Shown in pieces: positions 57,249 to 64,000 of a DNA stretch of 64,000 nt; position 1 is the first letter of the stretch; every line of letters starts with the position of its first letter. Below the pieces are notes generated by a model. That model was not told the DNA's origin and made no database searches. It saw only the letters and a program-made list of their open reading frames with translations. Position numbers and translations under genes: made by a program. The stretch is from Methylobacterium sp. E-065 (GTDB taxonomy: Bacteria; Pseudomonadota; Alphaproteobacteria; Rhizobiales; Beijerinckiaceae), in contig NZ_JAKSYD010000077.1 in assembly GCF_022829605.1 (NCBI RefSeq), positions 62,001-126,000 of the forward strand, given 5' to 3'.

Positions 57249-57707
57249 CTACGCTCGCGCCCCGTACATCCGGTCGGCCCGCCCCTCGAACGCGTCGGTG
57301 AACTTGCGAAAGGCCCGGTCGAACATCGTGCCCATGAGCAGCCCCAGCGTGCGGCTCTTGAACTCGTAGGTGATGAAGAAGTCGATCGCGCAGCCGCCAT
57401 TCGGCGCTTCCTTGAACAGCCAGCGGTTCTCCAAGTGCCGGAACGGGCCGTCGATATACTCGGCCACGATCTTGAGATTGGCCGGCTCGAGGCTGACCCG
57501 GGTGGTGAAGCGCTCGCGGATCGCCTTGTAGCCCACACCCATCTCGGCGATCAGCACCTGACCGCCCTCCGGCATGTCCTGCCGGCGGATCACCCGCAGG
57601 GACTCGCAGAGCGGCAGGAACTCGGGGTAGCGCTCCACGTCGGCGACGAGGTCGTACATCTGCTGCGGCGAATGCTTCACCGTGCGGGTGACCCGGAAGG
57701 ACGGCAT
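57249..57707 (-). CDS. Coq10/RatA-family START-domain protein
   Basis: A 152-residue START-fold protein. Seen are FRVTRTVKHSPQQMYDLVAD, VERYPEFLPLCESLRVI and FFITYEFKSRTLGLLMGTM with a C-terminal helix FDRAFRKFTDAFEGRADRMY. Relatives are Coq10, which binds ubiquinone, and RatA, called a toxin in E. coli; the alphaproteobacterial form is normally taken as Coq10-like and is probably not a toxin here: no antitoxin gene is near. Start is ATG at 57707. It lies 16 bp after lipA on the same strand, so they are likely co-transcribed. Confidence 0.92.
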   Translation of the reverse strand: MPSFRVTRTVKHSPQQMYDLVADVERYPEFLPLCESLRVIRRQDMPEGGQVLIAEMGVGYKAIRERFTTRVSLEPANLKIVAEYIDGPFRHLENRWLFKEAPNGGCAIDFFITYEFKSRTLGLLMGTMFDRAFRKFTDAFEGRADRMYGARA

Positions 57708-57723
57708 CGTGTTCGGGTTTCCT

Positions 57724-58701
57724 TCAGGCCGAGAGCGCGGGCGACAGTTTCGCCAGACGCGCAGCCTGCAAACGCGCGAAATCTTCACCCGCATGGTGCG
57801 ACGAACGCGTCAGGGGCGTGGCCGAGACCAGCAGGAAGCCCTTGGCGTAGGCGGTGGTCTCGTAGGCTTTGAACTCGTCGGGGGGGACGAAGCGCACGAC
57901 CTCGTGGTGCTTCTTCGACGGCTGCAGGTACTGGCCGATGGTCAGGAAATCGACGTCGGCCGAGCGCAGGTCGTCCATCAGCTGGAGCACCTCGTGCCGC
58001 TCCTCGCCGAGCCCGACCATGATGCCGGATTTGGTGAAGATCGACGGGTCAAGCTCCTTGACCCGCTGGAGGAGGCGGACCGAATGGAAGTAGCGGGCGC
58101 CGGGCCGCACCGTGAGGTACTTGGCCGGCACCGTCTCCAGGTTGTGGTTGAACACGTCGGGCTTAGCGGCGACCACCACTTCCAAAGCGCCGTCCTTGCG
58201 CAGGAAGTCGGGCGTCAGGATTTCCACGGTGGTTCCAGGACTCGCCCGGCGGATCGCCGCGATGGTCCGGGAAAAATGCTCGGCGCCGCCGTCCTTCAGA
58301 TCGTCGCGGTCGACCGAGGTGATCACCACGTGGTGCAGGCCGAGCTTGGCGACCGAATCGGCAATGTTCTCGGGTTCGTGCTGATCCAGGGCATCGGGCA
58401 GGCCGGTGCGCACGTTGCAGAAGGCGCAGGCCCGCGTGCAGGTGTCGCCCATGATCATGAAGGTGGCGTGCCGCTTCTCCCAGCATTCGCCGATATTCGG
58501 GCAGCCCGCCTCCTCGCAGACCGTGACGAGCCCGTGCTCGCGGACGATCTTCTGCGTCTCGGTCCAGGCCTTCGAGCCCGGCGCCTTCACGCGGATCCAG
58601 TCCGGCTTCTTGGCCTGGACGGGCTGATCGGGCCGGTGCGCCTTCTCGGGATGGCGGACCGGCCGCGGATCATTCTTCAGGATGTCGAGGACGACGGCCA
58701 T
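57724..58701 (-). CDS. lipA: Lipoyl synthase
   Basis: A 325-residue radical SAM enzyme that inserts two sulfurs into protein-bound octanoyl groups. The radical cluster motif is CTRACAFC, the auxiliary cluster motif is [12 protein letters not shown], and there is a final [10 protein letters not shown] with the conserved RSS(Y/H) Ser. The internal [20 protein letters not shown] is conserved. Full length. Start is ATG at 58701, giving MAVVLDIL; the longer frame upstream is unsupported. Leftward, followed by the Coq10/RatA-type gene. Confidence 0.97.
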   Translation of the reverse strand: MAVVLDILKNDPRPVRHPEKAHRPDQPVQAKKPDWIRVKAPGSKAWTETQKIVREHGLVTVCEEAGCPNIGECWEKRHATFMIMGDTCTRACAFCNVRTGLPDALDQHEPENIADSVAKLGLHHVVITSVDRDDLKDGGAEHFSRTIAAIRRASPGTTVEILTPDFLRKDGALEVVVAAKPDVFNHNLETVPAKYLTVRPGARYFHSVRLLQRVKELDPSIFTKSGIMVGLGEERHEVLQLMDDLRSADVDFLTIGQYLQPSKKHHEVVRFVPPDEFKAYETTAYAKGFLLVSATPLTRSSHHAGEDFARLQAARLAKLSPALSA

Positions 58702-58838
58702 GGGTCGGGGGCTGCCACACCGCGTGGAGGCGCCCAAAGGCGCGGTCGGGATCGCCCTGACTTAAGCCCCAAGGCCCCGCGCCGCAAACCACCGCGACGC
58801 AGGGACGCCCCGCGGCGGTTGAGGGTATGGCGGTTCCG

Positions 58839-59570
58839 TCAGATCCCGAGGGTGCGCACGAACAGCCCAGCCAGCGCCGCGCCGATGACCGGACCGCCCA
58901 CCGGAATCAGAGCGTAGCTCCAGTCCGAAGTTCCCTTCCCGGCGATCGGCAGCACCGCGTGGGCGATGCGCGGGCCGAGGTCGCGGGCGGGGTTGATGGC
59001 GTAGCCGGTGGTCCCACCGAGCGACAGGCCGATGCCCCAGACCAGCATGCCGACCATGTAGGGCGCCACGCCCCTCGGGATCGCCCCGGTGGCGCCCAGG
59101 GTGTTGGTCACGAGGGCCGAGATGGTCAGGATCAGGAAGAAGGTGGCGATGATTTCGGAGATCCAGTTGGACTTCGCATCGCGGATCGCCGGGCCTGTGC
59201 AGAAGCAGGCCAGCTTGAGATCCTGCTCCGGCGTCGCCGCCCAATGCGGGAGGTAGTGGATCCACACGATCACGGCGCCCACGAAGGCGCCGAGCATCTG
59301 GGCCGGGATGTAGATTGCGAGCTTGCTGAAATCCCCGGACGTGACCGCGCCCGCCACCGTTACGGCGGGATTGAGATGCGCGTCGGGGCTGCCGGTAGCG
59401 TTCGCGACGAAGATGCCGGCGAGCACCGCAAACGCCCATCCGGCCGTGATGGCGATCCAGCCCGCATTCTCGCCCTTCGATTTCTTGAGCAAGGCGCCGG
59501 CCACGATCCCGTCACCCAGCACGATCAGCGTCATCGTGCCGAGAAATTCACCCTGGAATGGCGAAGTCAT
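58839..59570 (-). CDS. glpF: Glycerol uptake facilitator (aquaglyceroporin)
   Basis: A 243-residue channel with six helices and both NPA boxes: DAHLNPAVTVAGAVTSGDFS near residue 70 and GYAINPARDLGPRIAHAVLP near 190. The Asp after NPAR marks the glycerol-permeable subgroup. The N-terminus (EFLGTMTLIVLGDGIVAGAL) matches GlpF. It passes glycerol across the inner membrane for GlpK. Start is ATG at 59570. It is the last gene of glpR-glpD-glpK-glpF and is separated from glpK by 192 bp of hairpin-forming DNA. Confidence 0.93.
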   Translation of the reverse strand: MTSPFQGEFLGTMTLIVLGDGIVAGALLKKSKGENAGWIAITAGWAFAVLAGIFVANATGSPDAHLNPAVTVAGAVTSGDFSKLAIYIPAQMLGAFVGAVIVWIHYLPHWAATPEQDLKLACFCTGPAIRDAKSNWISEIIATFFLILTISALVTNTLGATGAIPRGVAPYMVGMLVWGIGLSLGGTTGYAINPARDLGPRIAHAVLPIAGKGTSDWSYALIPVGGPVIGAALAGLFVRTLGI

Positions 59571-59626
59571 CGTGTTGTCTCCCCCGTTTGTTGGTGCTTT
59601 TTGAAGTTTTGGCCTGGCGCAAACGC

Positions 59627-59752
59627 GCTCTCCTGCCCCTTTCGGGGAGAAGTTTGGGGATCGGAGATCCCGCTTGGGGGTCGTGCAGGATCGAGCGGCG
59701 CGGTGCCTTCTGAACCACCCCCACCCCTGGTCCCTCCCCGCAACGGGGAGGG
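59627..59752. repeat. Hairpin-rich intergenic region between glpK and glpF
   Basis: Several stem-loops: gggatc/gatccc at 59657-59671, and a perfect 9-bp stem ccctccccg (59732-59740) / cggggaggg (59744-59752) with loop CAA. The second lies 10 bp after the glpK stop. It resembles GC-rich repeats I recall from Methylobacterium. It could reduce the share of transcripts reaching glpF. Confidence 0.65.
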
Positions 59753-59762
59753 AAAAGCGTCC

Positions 59763-61268
59763 TCAATCCGCGTCGGTCTTCCAATCGAACGACCGCTGCA
59801 CCGCCCGGCCCCAGGCGGCGGCGATCTTTTCGCGTTGGCCGGCATCCATCTTCGGCGTCCAGCGCTTGTCGACGCCCCAGTTGCGCTTGAGGTCGTCGAG
59901 CCCCTTCCAGTAGCCGACCGCCAGACCCGCCGCGTAGGCGGCACCGAGCGCCGTTGTCTCGGCCACCTTCGGGCGCACCACCGGCACGTCGAGCATGTCG
60001 GCCTGGAACTGCATCAGCGTGTTGTTGGCGACCATGCCGCCATCGGCCCGCAACTCCTTGACGGGGATGCCGGAATCCTTGGCCATCGCGTCCAGAACCT
60101 CGTGGGTCTGGAAGGCGGTCGCCTCCAGGACCGAGCGGGCAATGTGGCCGCGGTTGACGTAGCGGGTCAGGCCGATGATCAGCCCGCGGGCGCCCTCGTT
60201 CCAGTGCGGCGCGTAGAGGCCCGAGAAAGCCGGCACGAAGTAGACGCCGCCATTGTCCTCGACCGTGGTGGCGAGCGTCTCGACCTCGGCGGAATCCTTG
60301 ATCATGTGCAGGTTGTCGCGCAGCCACTGTACCAGCGCGCCCGTGATGGCGATCGAGCCTTCGAGCGCGTAGGCCGGCTTCTGGCCGTCGAGGCGATAGG
60401 CCAGCGTTGTGACGAGGCCGGCCTCCGACGGGACAGGCTCGGTGCCGGTGTTCATCAGCGCGAAGCAGCCGGTGCCGTAGGTGTTCTTGGCCTCGCCCGG
60501 GCTGAAGCAGGTCTGGCCGAACAGGGCCGCCTGCTGGTCGCCGAGGATGCCGGCGATCGGCACGCCCGCGAAAGGCGCCTTGGTCTCTCCGTAGACCTCG
60601 CTCGACGAGACGATTTTCGGCAGCATCGCCCTTGGGATGCCGAAGGTTTTGAGCATGCCCGCGTCCCATTCGAGGGTCTTGAGCGACATCAATTGCGTGC
60701 GGCTGGCATTGGTCACGTCGGTGACGTGGAGGCCGCCCTCCGTGCCGCCGGTGAGGTTCCAGACGAGCCACGTGTCGATGTTGCCGAACAGGACGTCGCC
60801 CGCCTCGGCCTTCTCGCGCGCGCCGGGCACATGGTTGAGGAGCCAGCGGAGCTTGAGACCCGAAAAGTAGCTTGCCAGCGGCAGGCCGGTCAGGTCGCGG
60901 AACCGGTCGCGGCCGCCGTCGCGGGCGAATTCGGCCACGAGGCGGTCGTTGCGGGTATCCTGCCAGACCAGGGCGTTGTGCAGCGGCTTGCCGGTGGTCC
61001 GGTCCCAGATGACCGTGGTCTCACGCTGGTTGGTGATGCCGATCGCCGCGAGGTCGGAGGGCTGGAGGCCACCCTTCTCCAAAGCCTCGCGCATCACGGC
61101 CTGCGTTTTCGTCCAGATCTCGGTGGCGTCGTGCTCGACATGGCCGGGGGCCGGGTAGATCTGTGCGTGCTCGGCCTGGGCCAGCGCGATCACGCTGCCC
61201 TCCCGGTCGAACACGATGAAGCGGCTGCTGGTGGTGCCCTGGTCGATGGCCCCGACGTAACGGCTCAT
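59763..61268 (-). CDS. glpK: Glycerol kinase
   Basis: A 501-residue FGGY-family kinase, full length, forming glycerol 3-phosphate from glycerol and ATP in the cytoplasm. Seen are the N-terminal [77 protein letters not shown] and the signature [20 protein letters not shown]. Start is ATG at 61268, 54 bp after glpD on the same strand. The typical regulatory sites of enterobacterial GlpK cannot be judged from sequence here. Confidence 0.97.
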   Translation of the reverse strand: MSRYVGAIDQGTTSSRFIVFDREGSVIALAQAEHAQIYPAPGHVEHDATEIWTKTQAVMREALEKGGLQPSDLAAIGITNQRETTVIWDRTTGKPLHNALVWQDTRNDRLVAEFARDGGRDRFRDLTGLPLASYFSGLKLRWLLNHVPGAREKAEAGDVLFGNIDTWLVWNLTGGTEGGLHVTDVTNASRTQLMSLKTLEWDAGMLKTFGIPRAMLPKIVSSSEVYGETKAPFAGVPIAGILGDQQAALFGQTCFSPGEAKNTYGTGCFALMNTGTEPVPSEAGLVTTLAYRLDGQKPAYALEGSIAITGALVQWLRDNLHMIKDSAEVETLATTVEDNGGVYFVPAFSGLYAPHWNEGARGLIIGLTRYVNRGHIARSVLEATAFQTHEVLDAMAKDSGIPVKELRADGGMVANNTLMQFQADMLDVPVVRPKVAETTALGAAYAAGLAVGYWKGLDDLKRNWGVDKRWTPKMDAGQREKIAAAWGRAVQRSFDWKTDAD

Positions 61269-61322
61269 CGTTCCCTCCCCTGTTATGCCCGACCGGTCTG
61301 CGCCGGAGCGGGTCCGAAATCG

Positions 61323-62855
61323 TCAGGCCGCCGCGGCCCTGCGGTCGAGGTAGGCGGCAAGCCGCGCCGCACTGTCCGGGCTCGTGCGCAGGCCGAGCTT
61401 CGAGCGCCGCCAGAGGATATCCTCGGCGGTGACCGCCCATTCCTCGCCGCGCAGGTAATCGACTTCCGCCGCCGTCAGCCCGCCATCGAAGGTCTCGCCG
61501 AGATCCGCCACGGAGCGGGCAGTCCCGACGATGTCGCGGGCCCGCGTGCCATAGGCCCGGGCGAGGCGCCGGGCGGTCTCCTCCGGCAGGAACGGCTTTT
61601 CCGCTCGGAACTTCGCCAAAAACTGGTCGAAGTCCGAATCCTTCATCGCGCCACCCGGCAGGACGGCGTCACCGGTCCAGGCCTTCTTGAGATGCGGGAA
61701 GTACGGCTTCAGCTTCTCCAGCGCGTGTTCGGCGAGCCGCCGGTAGGTCGTGATCTTGCCGCCGAATACCGACAGCACGGCGGCCTTCCCACCCTGGTCC
61801 TCGACGTCGAGGACGTAGTCGCGGGTCACCGCGGAGGCGTTCTCGGCGGCGTCGTCGTAGAGCGGGCGCACGCCCGAATAGCTCCAGACCACGTCGGCCG
61901 GAGAGATCTTGGTGTCGAACGAGCGGTTGATGCATCCGCACAGGTAGTCGGTCTCTTCAGCGGAGATCGAGACCGGGCCGGGCTCCCCGTCATAGGGCAC
62001 GTCGGTGGTGCCGATCAGCGTGAAGTCGCGCTCGTAGGGGATCGCGAAGATGATGCGCTTGTCGGGCTGCTGCAGGATGTAGGCCTGATCGCCGTCGAAC
62101 AGGCGCTTCACCACGATGTGGCTGCCCTTGATCAGCCGCACCGCCGCCCGGCTGTTGATGCCGAGCGTGCCGCCGAGCGTCGCGCTGACCCAGGGGCCGG
62201 CGGCGTTGACAACGGCCCTGGCGCGGATCGTCCGCTCGGCCCCGCCGCGCTCGTCGCGGAGCGTCGCGACCCAGCCCTCGCCCTCGCGCCTTGCCGAGAC
62301 GACACCGGTGCGGGTCAGCACCGTGGCGCCGCGCTCGCGGGCATCCATGGCGTTGAGCACGACGAGGCGGCTGTCCTCGACCCAGCAGTCGGAATACACG
62401 AAGCCGCGCGTCAGGCGCTTCTGTAGCGGCGCGCCGTAGGCGGAGCTGCGCAGATCGACTCCGTGGGAGCCCGGCAGGGTCCGCAGCCGCGCGAGATGGT
62501 CGTAGAGGAACAGGCCGAGCCGCAGCATCCAGGCCGGGCGCAGGCCCTCGTCGTGGGGCAGCACGAAGCGCAGCGGCCAGATCACGTGGGGGGCGAGCTG
62601 CAGCAGCCGTTCGCGCTCGGCCAAAGCCTCCCGGACGAGGCGGAACTCGTAATATTCAAGGTAGCGCAGGCCGCCATGGATCAGCTTCGTCGAGGACGAG
62701 GAGGTGAACCCGGCCAGATCTCCGCGCTCGGCCAGCAGCACCGACAGGCCGCGACCGGCCGCGTCCCGGGCGATGCCGGTGCCGTTGATGCCGCCGCCGA
62801 CGACCAGAAGATCGTAGGCGTCGGACGGCTCGCGCTGGCGCGTTGCTGCCGCCAT
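61323..62855 (-). CDS. glpD: Glycerol-3-phosphate dehydrogenase, aerobic FAD enzyme
   Basis: A 510-residue flavoenzyme. The FAD-binding start DLLVVGGGINGTGIARDAAG is near residue 15, followed by LLAERGDLAGFTSSSSTKLI, HGGLRYLEYYEFRLVREALA, VVNAAGPWVSATLGG and IIFAIPYERDFTLIGTTDVP. It oxidises glycerol 3-phosphate to dihydroxyacetone phosphate and passes electrons to ubiquinone at the membrane. Full length. Start is ATG at 62855 with AGGAGGAACC upstream. It has its own promoter and operator-like sites before it, and is followed by glpK. Confidence 0.97.
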   Translation of the reverse strand: MAAATRQREPSDAYDLLVVGGGINGTGIARDAAGRGLSVLLAERGDLAGFTSSSSTKLIHGGLRYLEYYEFRLVREALAERERLLQLAPHVIWPLRFVLPHDEGLRPAWMLRLGLFLYDHLARLRTLPGSHGVDLRSSAYGAPLQKRLTRGFVYSDCWVEDSRLVVLNAMDARERGATVLTRTGVVSARREGEGWVATLRDERGGAERTIRARAVVNAAGPWVSATLGGTLGINSRAAVRLIKGSHIVVKRLFDGDQAYILQQPDKRIIFAIPYERDFTLIGTTDVPYDGEPGPVSISAEETDYLCGCINRSFDTKISPADVVWSYSGVRPLYDDAAENASAVTRDYVLDVEDQGGKAAVLSVFGGKITTYRRLAEHALEKLKPYFPHLKKAWTGDAVLPGGAMKDSDFDQFLAKFRAEKPFLPEETARRLARAYGTRARDIVGTARSVADLGETFDGGLTAAEVDYLRGEEWAVTAEDILWRRSKLGLRTSPDSAARLAAYLDRRAAAA

Positions 62856-62891
62856 GGTTCCTCCTGCCCCGCCCTGATGGCGAGTTGGAGA

Positions 62892-62950
62892 TATATTGAC
62901 GCAGCCGAACGCTTTCGCAAGCGAAAAATTCGATGTTCGTTACGGTTCGT
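62892..62950 (-). promoter_or_regulatory. glpD promoter with GlpR-type operator sites
   Basis: On the minus strand TTGCGA (62920-62915), a 17-bp spacer and AATATA (62897-62892) form a good promoter. A palindrome tttcgcaagcgaaa (62913-62926) overlaps the -35. Further upstream atgttcgttacggttcgt (62933-62950) shares the half-site ATGTTCG with the site before glpR and with the known GlpR operator. It also covers the glpR stop codon. Confidence 0.6.
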
Positions 62951-63761
62951 CTGTCCCTTCGGCGACCGCAAGGGTCACGCCATGACGCTCCAGCAACGCG
63001 ACGGTGTCAGGCGGCGGCGGCTGATCGGTGAAGAAGGTGTCGATCTGGTCGAGGCGCCCGACCTGGACCATCGGCCGCCGGGTGAATTTGGTGTGGTCTG
63101 CCACGAGGAAGGTTTTCCGCGCGTGCGCGAGGATGGTCTGCGTCGCCCGTACCTCCTCGTAATCGTAATCGAGGAGCGCGCCGTCGGCGTCGATGCCGCT
63201 GATGCCGATGACCGCCACGTCGACCCGGAACTGGCTGAGGGTGTCGCAGGTGAGTTGGCCGAGCACCGCGCCGTCCCGGTTGCGCACGGTGCCGCCGGCC
63301 ACGACGATGCGGAACTCCGTCGCCTCCCCCAGGGAGAGCGCGACGTGGAGATTGTTGGTGATGATGCTCAGATCGTCGTGCCGGATTAATTCCTTAGCGA
63401 CCGCTTCGGGCGTCGTGCCGATATTGATGAAGACCGAGCAGTGCGATGGGATCCGGCTCGCCGCGAGCCGGCCGATCCGGGTTTTCTCCGGCAGCAGGGT
63501 CACCCTGCGATCGGCGTAGTCGATGTTCTCGACGCTCGACGGCAATCCGCCGCCGCCGCGGTAGCGCTCGAGCCGGCCCTCGGCGCTCAGCTCATTGAGA
63601 TCGCGGCGGATCGTCTGAACGGTGACGCCGAACTGCGCCGCCAGGGCCTCAATGGTTACGAAGCCCCGCTGGCGCACCGCCGCCACGATGGCGCTGCGCC
63701 GTCCCTCGACGCCGGTCGCCTCGATCCTGTCCTCGAACCTCCGGTCGAGCGGTCGTGTCAT
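62940..63761 (-). CDS. glpR: DeoR-family glycerol-3-phosphate regulator GlpR
   Basis: A 273-residue repressor. The DeoR-type HTH is FVTIEALAAQFGVTVQTIRR near residue 35-55, and the C-terminal effector domain carries the family stretch FINIGTTPEAVAKELIRHDD with the phosphosugar-binding region DVAVIGISGIDADGALLDYD. Glycerol 3-phosphate is the usual inducer of GlpR; that is inferred from the neighbours. Start is ATG at 63761 with GGGAGGAACG upstream. It heads the operon glpR-glpD-glpK-glpF, all leftward. Confidence 0.93.
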   Translation of the reverse strand: MTRPLDRRFEDRIEATGVEGRRSAIVAAVRQRGFVTIEALAAQFGVTVQTIRRDLNELSAEGRLERYRGGGGLPSSVENIDYADRRVTLLPEKTRIGRLAASRIPSHCSVFINIGTTPEAVAKELIRHDDLSIITNNLHVALSLGEATEFRIVVAGGTVRNRDGAVLGQLTCDTLSQFRVDVAVIGISGIDADGALLDYDYEEVRATQTILAHARKTFLVADHTKFTRRPMVQVGRLDQIDTFFTDQPPPPDTVALLERHGVTLAVAEGTDEP

Positions 63762-63814
63762 CGTTCCTCCCGTGTCGTTCCGCCCGGCCCGCGGCGTGCA
63801 CCTGGTCTCAGGCG

Positions 63815-63832
63815 ATGTTCGGTTCCGAACAT
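63815..63832. promoter_or_regulatory. GlpR-type operator upstream of glpR
   Basis: atgttcggttccgaacat is a 16/18 palindrome and matches the half-sites ATGTTCG/CGAACAT of the known GlpR operator. It lies 54-71 bp before the glpR start, so autoregulation is likely. The region 63762-64000 holds no other feature that I can support; whatever lies beyond the right edge on the plus strand may share this site. Confidence 0.65.
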
Positions 63833-64000
63833 TTTTGTGGTGATGCTTGTATTCGCCCGAGCGTGAACCGCGTGTGTCGATCCGGCAAGGCCCAAAGCGG
63901 ACCAACGGGAACGCCACCTGCGGAGACGGACGGCTGAAGTATGGTTCCGATCACTGCACCCAGGTGGAGGTGCGGATACGAAAAAGGCCTGCCGCAGGTG

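Noticed and set aside
57249..57707. RatA toxin with an antitoxin partner.
   Set aside because: No antitoxin gene is near. The lipA neighbourhood and family in alphaproteobacteria favour a Coq10-like role.

Overview
The window is a GC-rich stretch of bacterial chromosome from an alphaproteobacterium. The best guess is order Hyphomicrobiales (Rhizobiales), probably a Methylobacterium-type organism. The basis is the fused ispDF gene, the dusB-ntrB-ntrC order, a ubiquinone-type lifestyle (Coq10/RatA-family protein), GTG/TTG starts, and several families of palindromic intergenic repeats of the kind I associate with Methylobacterium and relatives. The genus call is inference from gene content. I see no rRNA, tRNA, CRISPR array, transposase or prophage, and nothing that looks recently acquired. 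This is mostly housekeeping and metabolic chromosome, about 90% coding.

Layout. 1-3343: a methionine/C1 operon read leftwards (ArsR-methyltransferase fusion regulator, metF, a small coiled-coil protein, metH cut by the window edge), with a palindromic operator that abuts the regulator's start codon. 3524-6309: a bestrophin-like channel and an orphan HypX. 6599-8904: dctA translationally coupled to a ROK sugar kinase. 9146-14875: envelope and repair genes (L,D-transpeptidase, CYTH-like protein, msrB, YihY, UvsE, a small hydrolase, a small unknown). 14890-19546: YcjF/YcjX, a secreted lysozyme-like protein and hisN. 19653-25734: AI-2E-type permease, a Tat-exported MmgE/PrpD protein, pncB, a flavin-binding stress protein and a small secreted protein. 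25911-32736: mrp, mobA, two cyclophilins around a small secreted protein, coaD and gyrA. 33041-36459: a His/Arg-rich exported protein, sppA, a beta-hydroxyacid dehydrogenase and a P1-family peptidase. 36729-42144: a hybrid histidine kinase operon (rarD, kinase, small protein) and a chemoreceptor. 42491-45901: a tightly overlapped four-gene operon for lipid-linked sugar transfer. 46165-49432: metC overlapping a second exported MmgE/PrpD protein, an Rmf/CrpP-like ribosome factor and a small membrane protein. 49608-58701: ntrBC with dusB, divergent ispDF, a MAPEG protein, a CinA amidohydrolase, a UbiH-like monooxygenase, a Coq10/RatA protein and lipA. 58839-63761: a complete glycerol operon, transcribed glpR-glpD-glpK-glpF, with recognisable GlpR-type operators.

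How the genes work together. Three circuits can be read from the DNA: methionine synthesis under an ArsR-type regulator, nitrogen sensing (NtrB/NtrC), and glycerol use (GlpR). The other recurring theme is non-coding. At least six families of inverted repeats sit between genes, often where converging genes end, but in two cases inside an operon (metF-metH and glpK-glpF), where they could act on the message. I found no convincing wholly new multi-gene system. The best leads are single-locus oddities: an orphan HypX, a catalytically degenerate CYTH protein, a permease fused to a soluble Rossmann-like domain, two exported MmgE/PrpD proteins, a TTG-started Rmf-like gene, and the probably leaderless methionine regulator.
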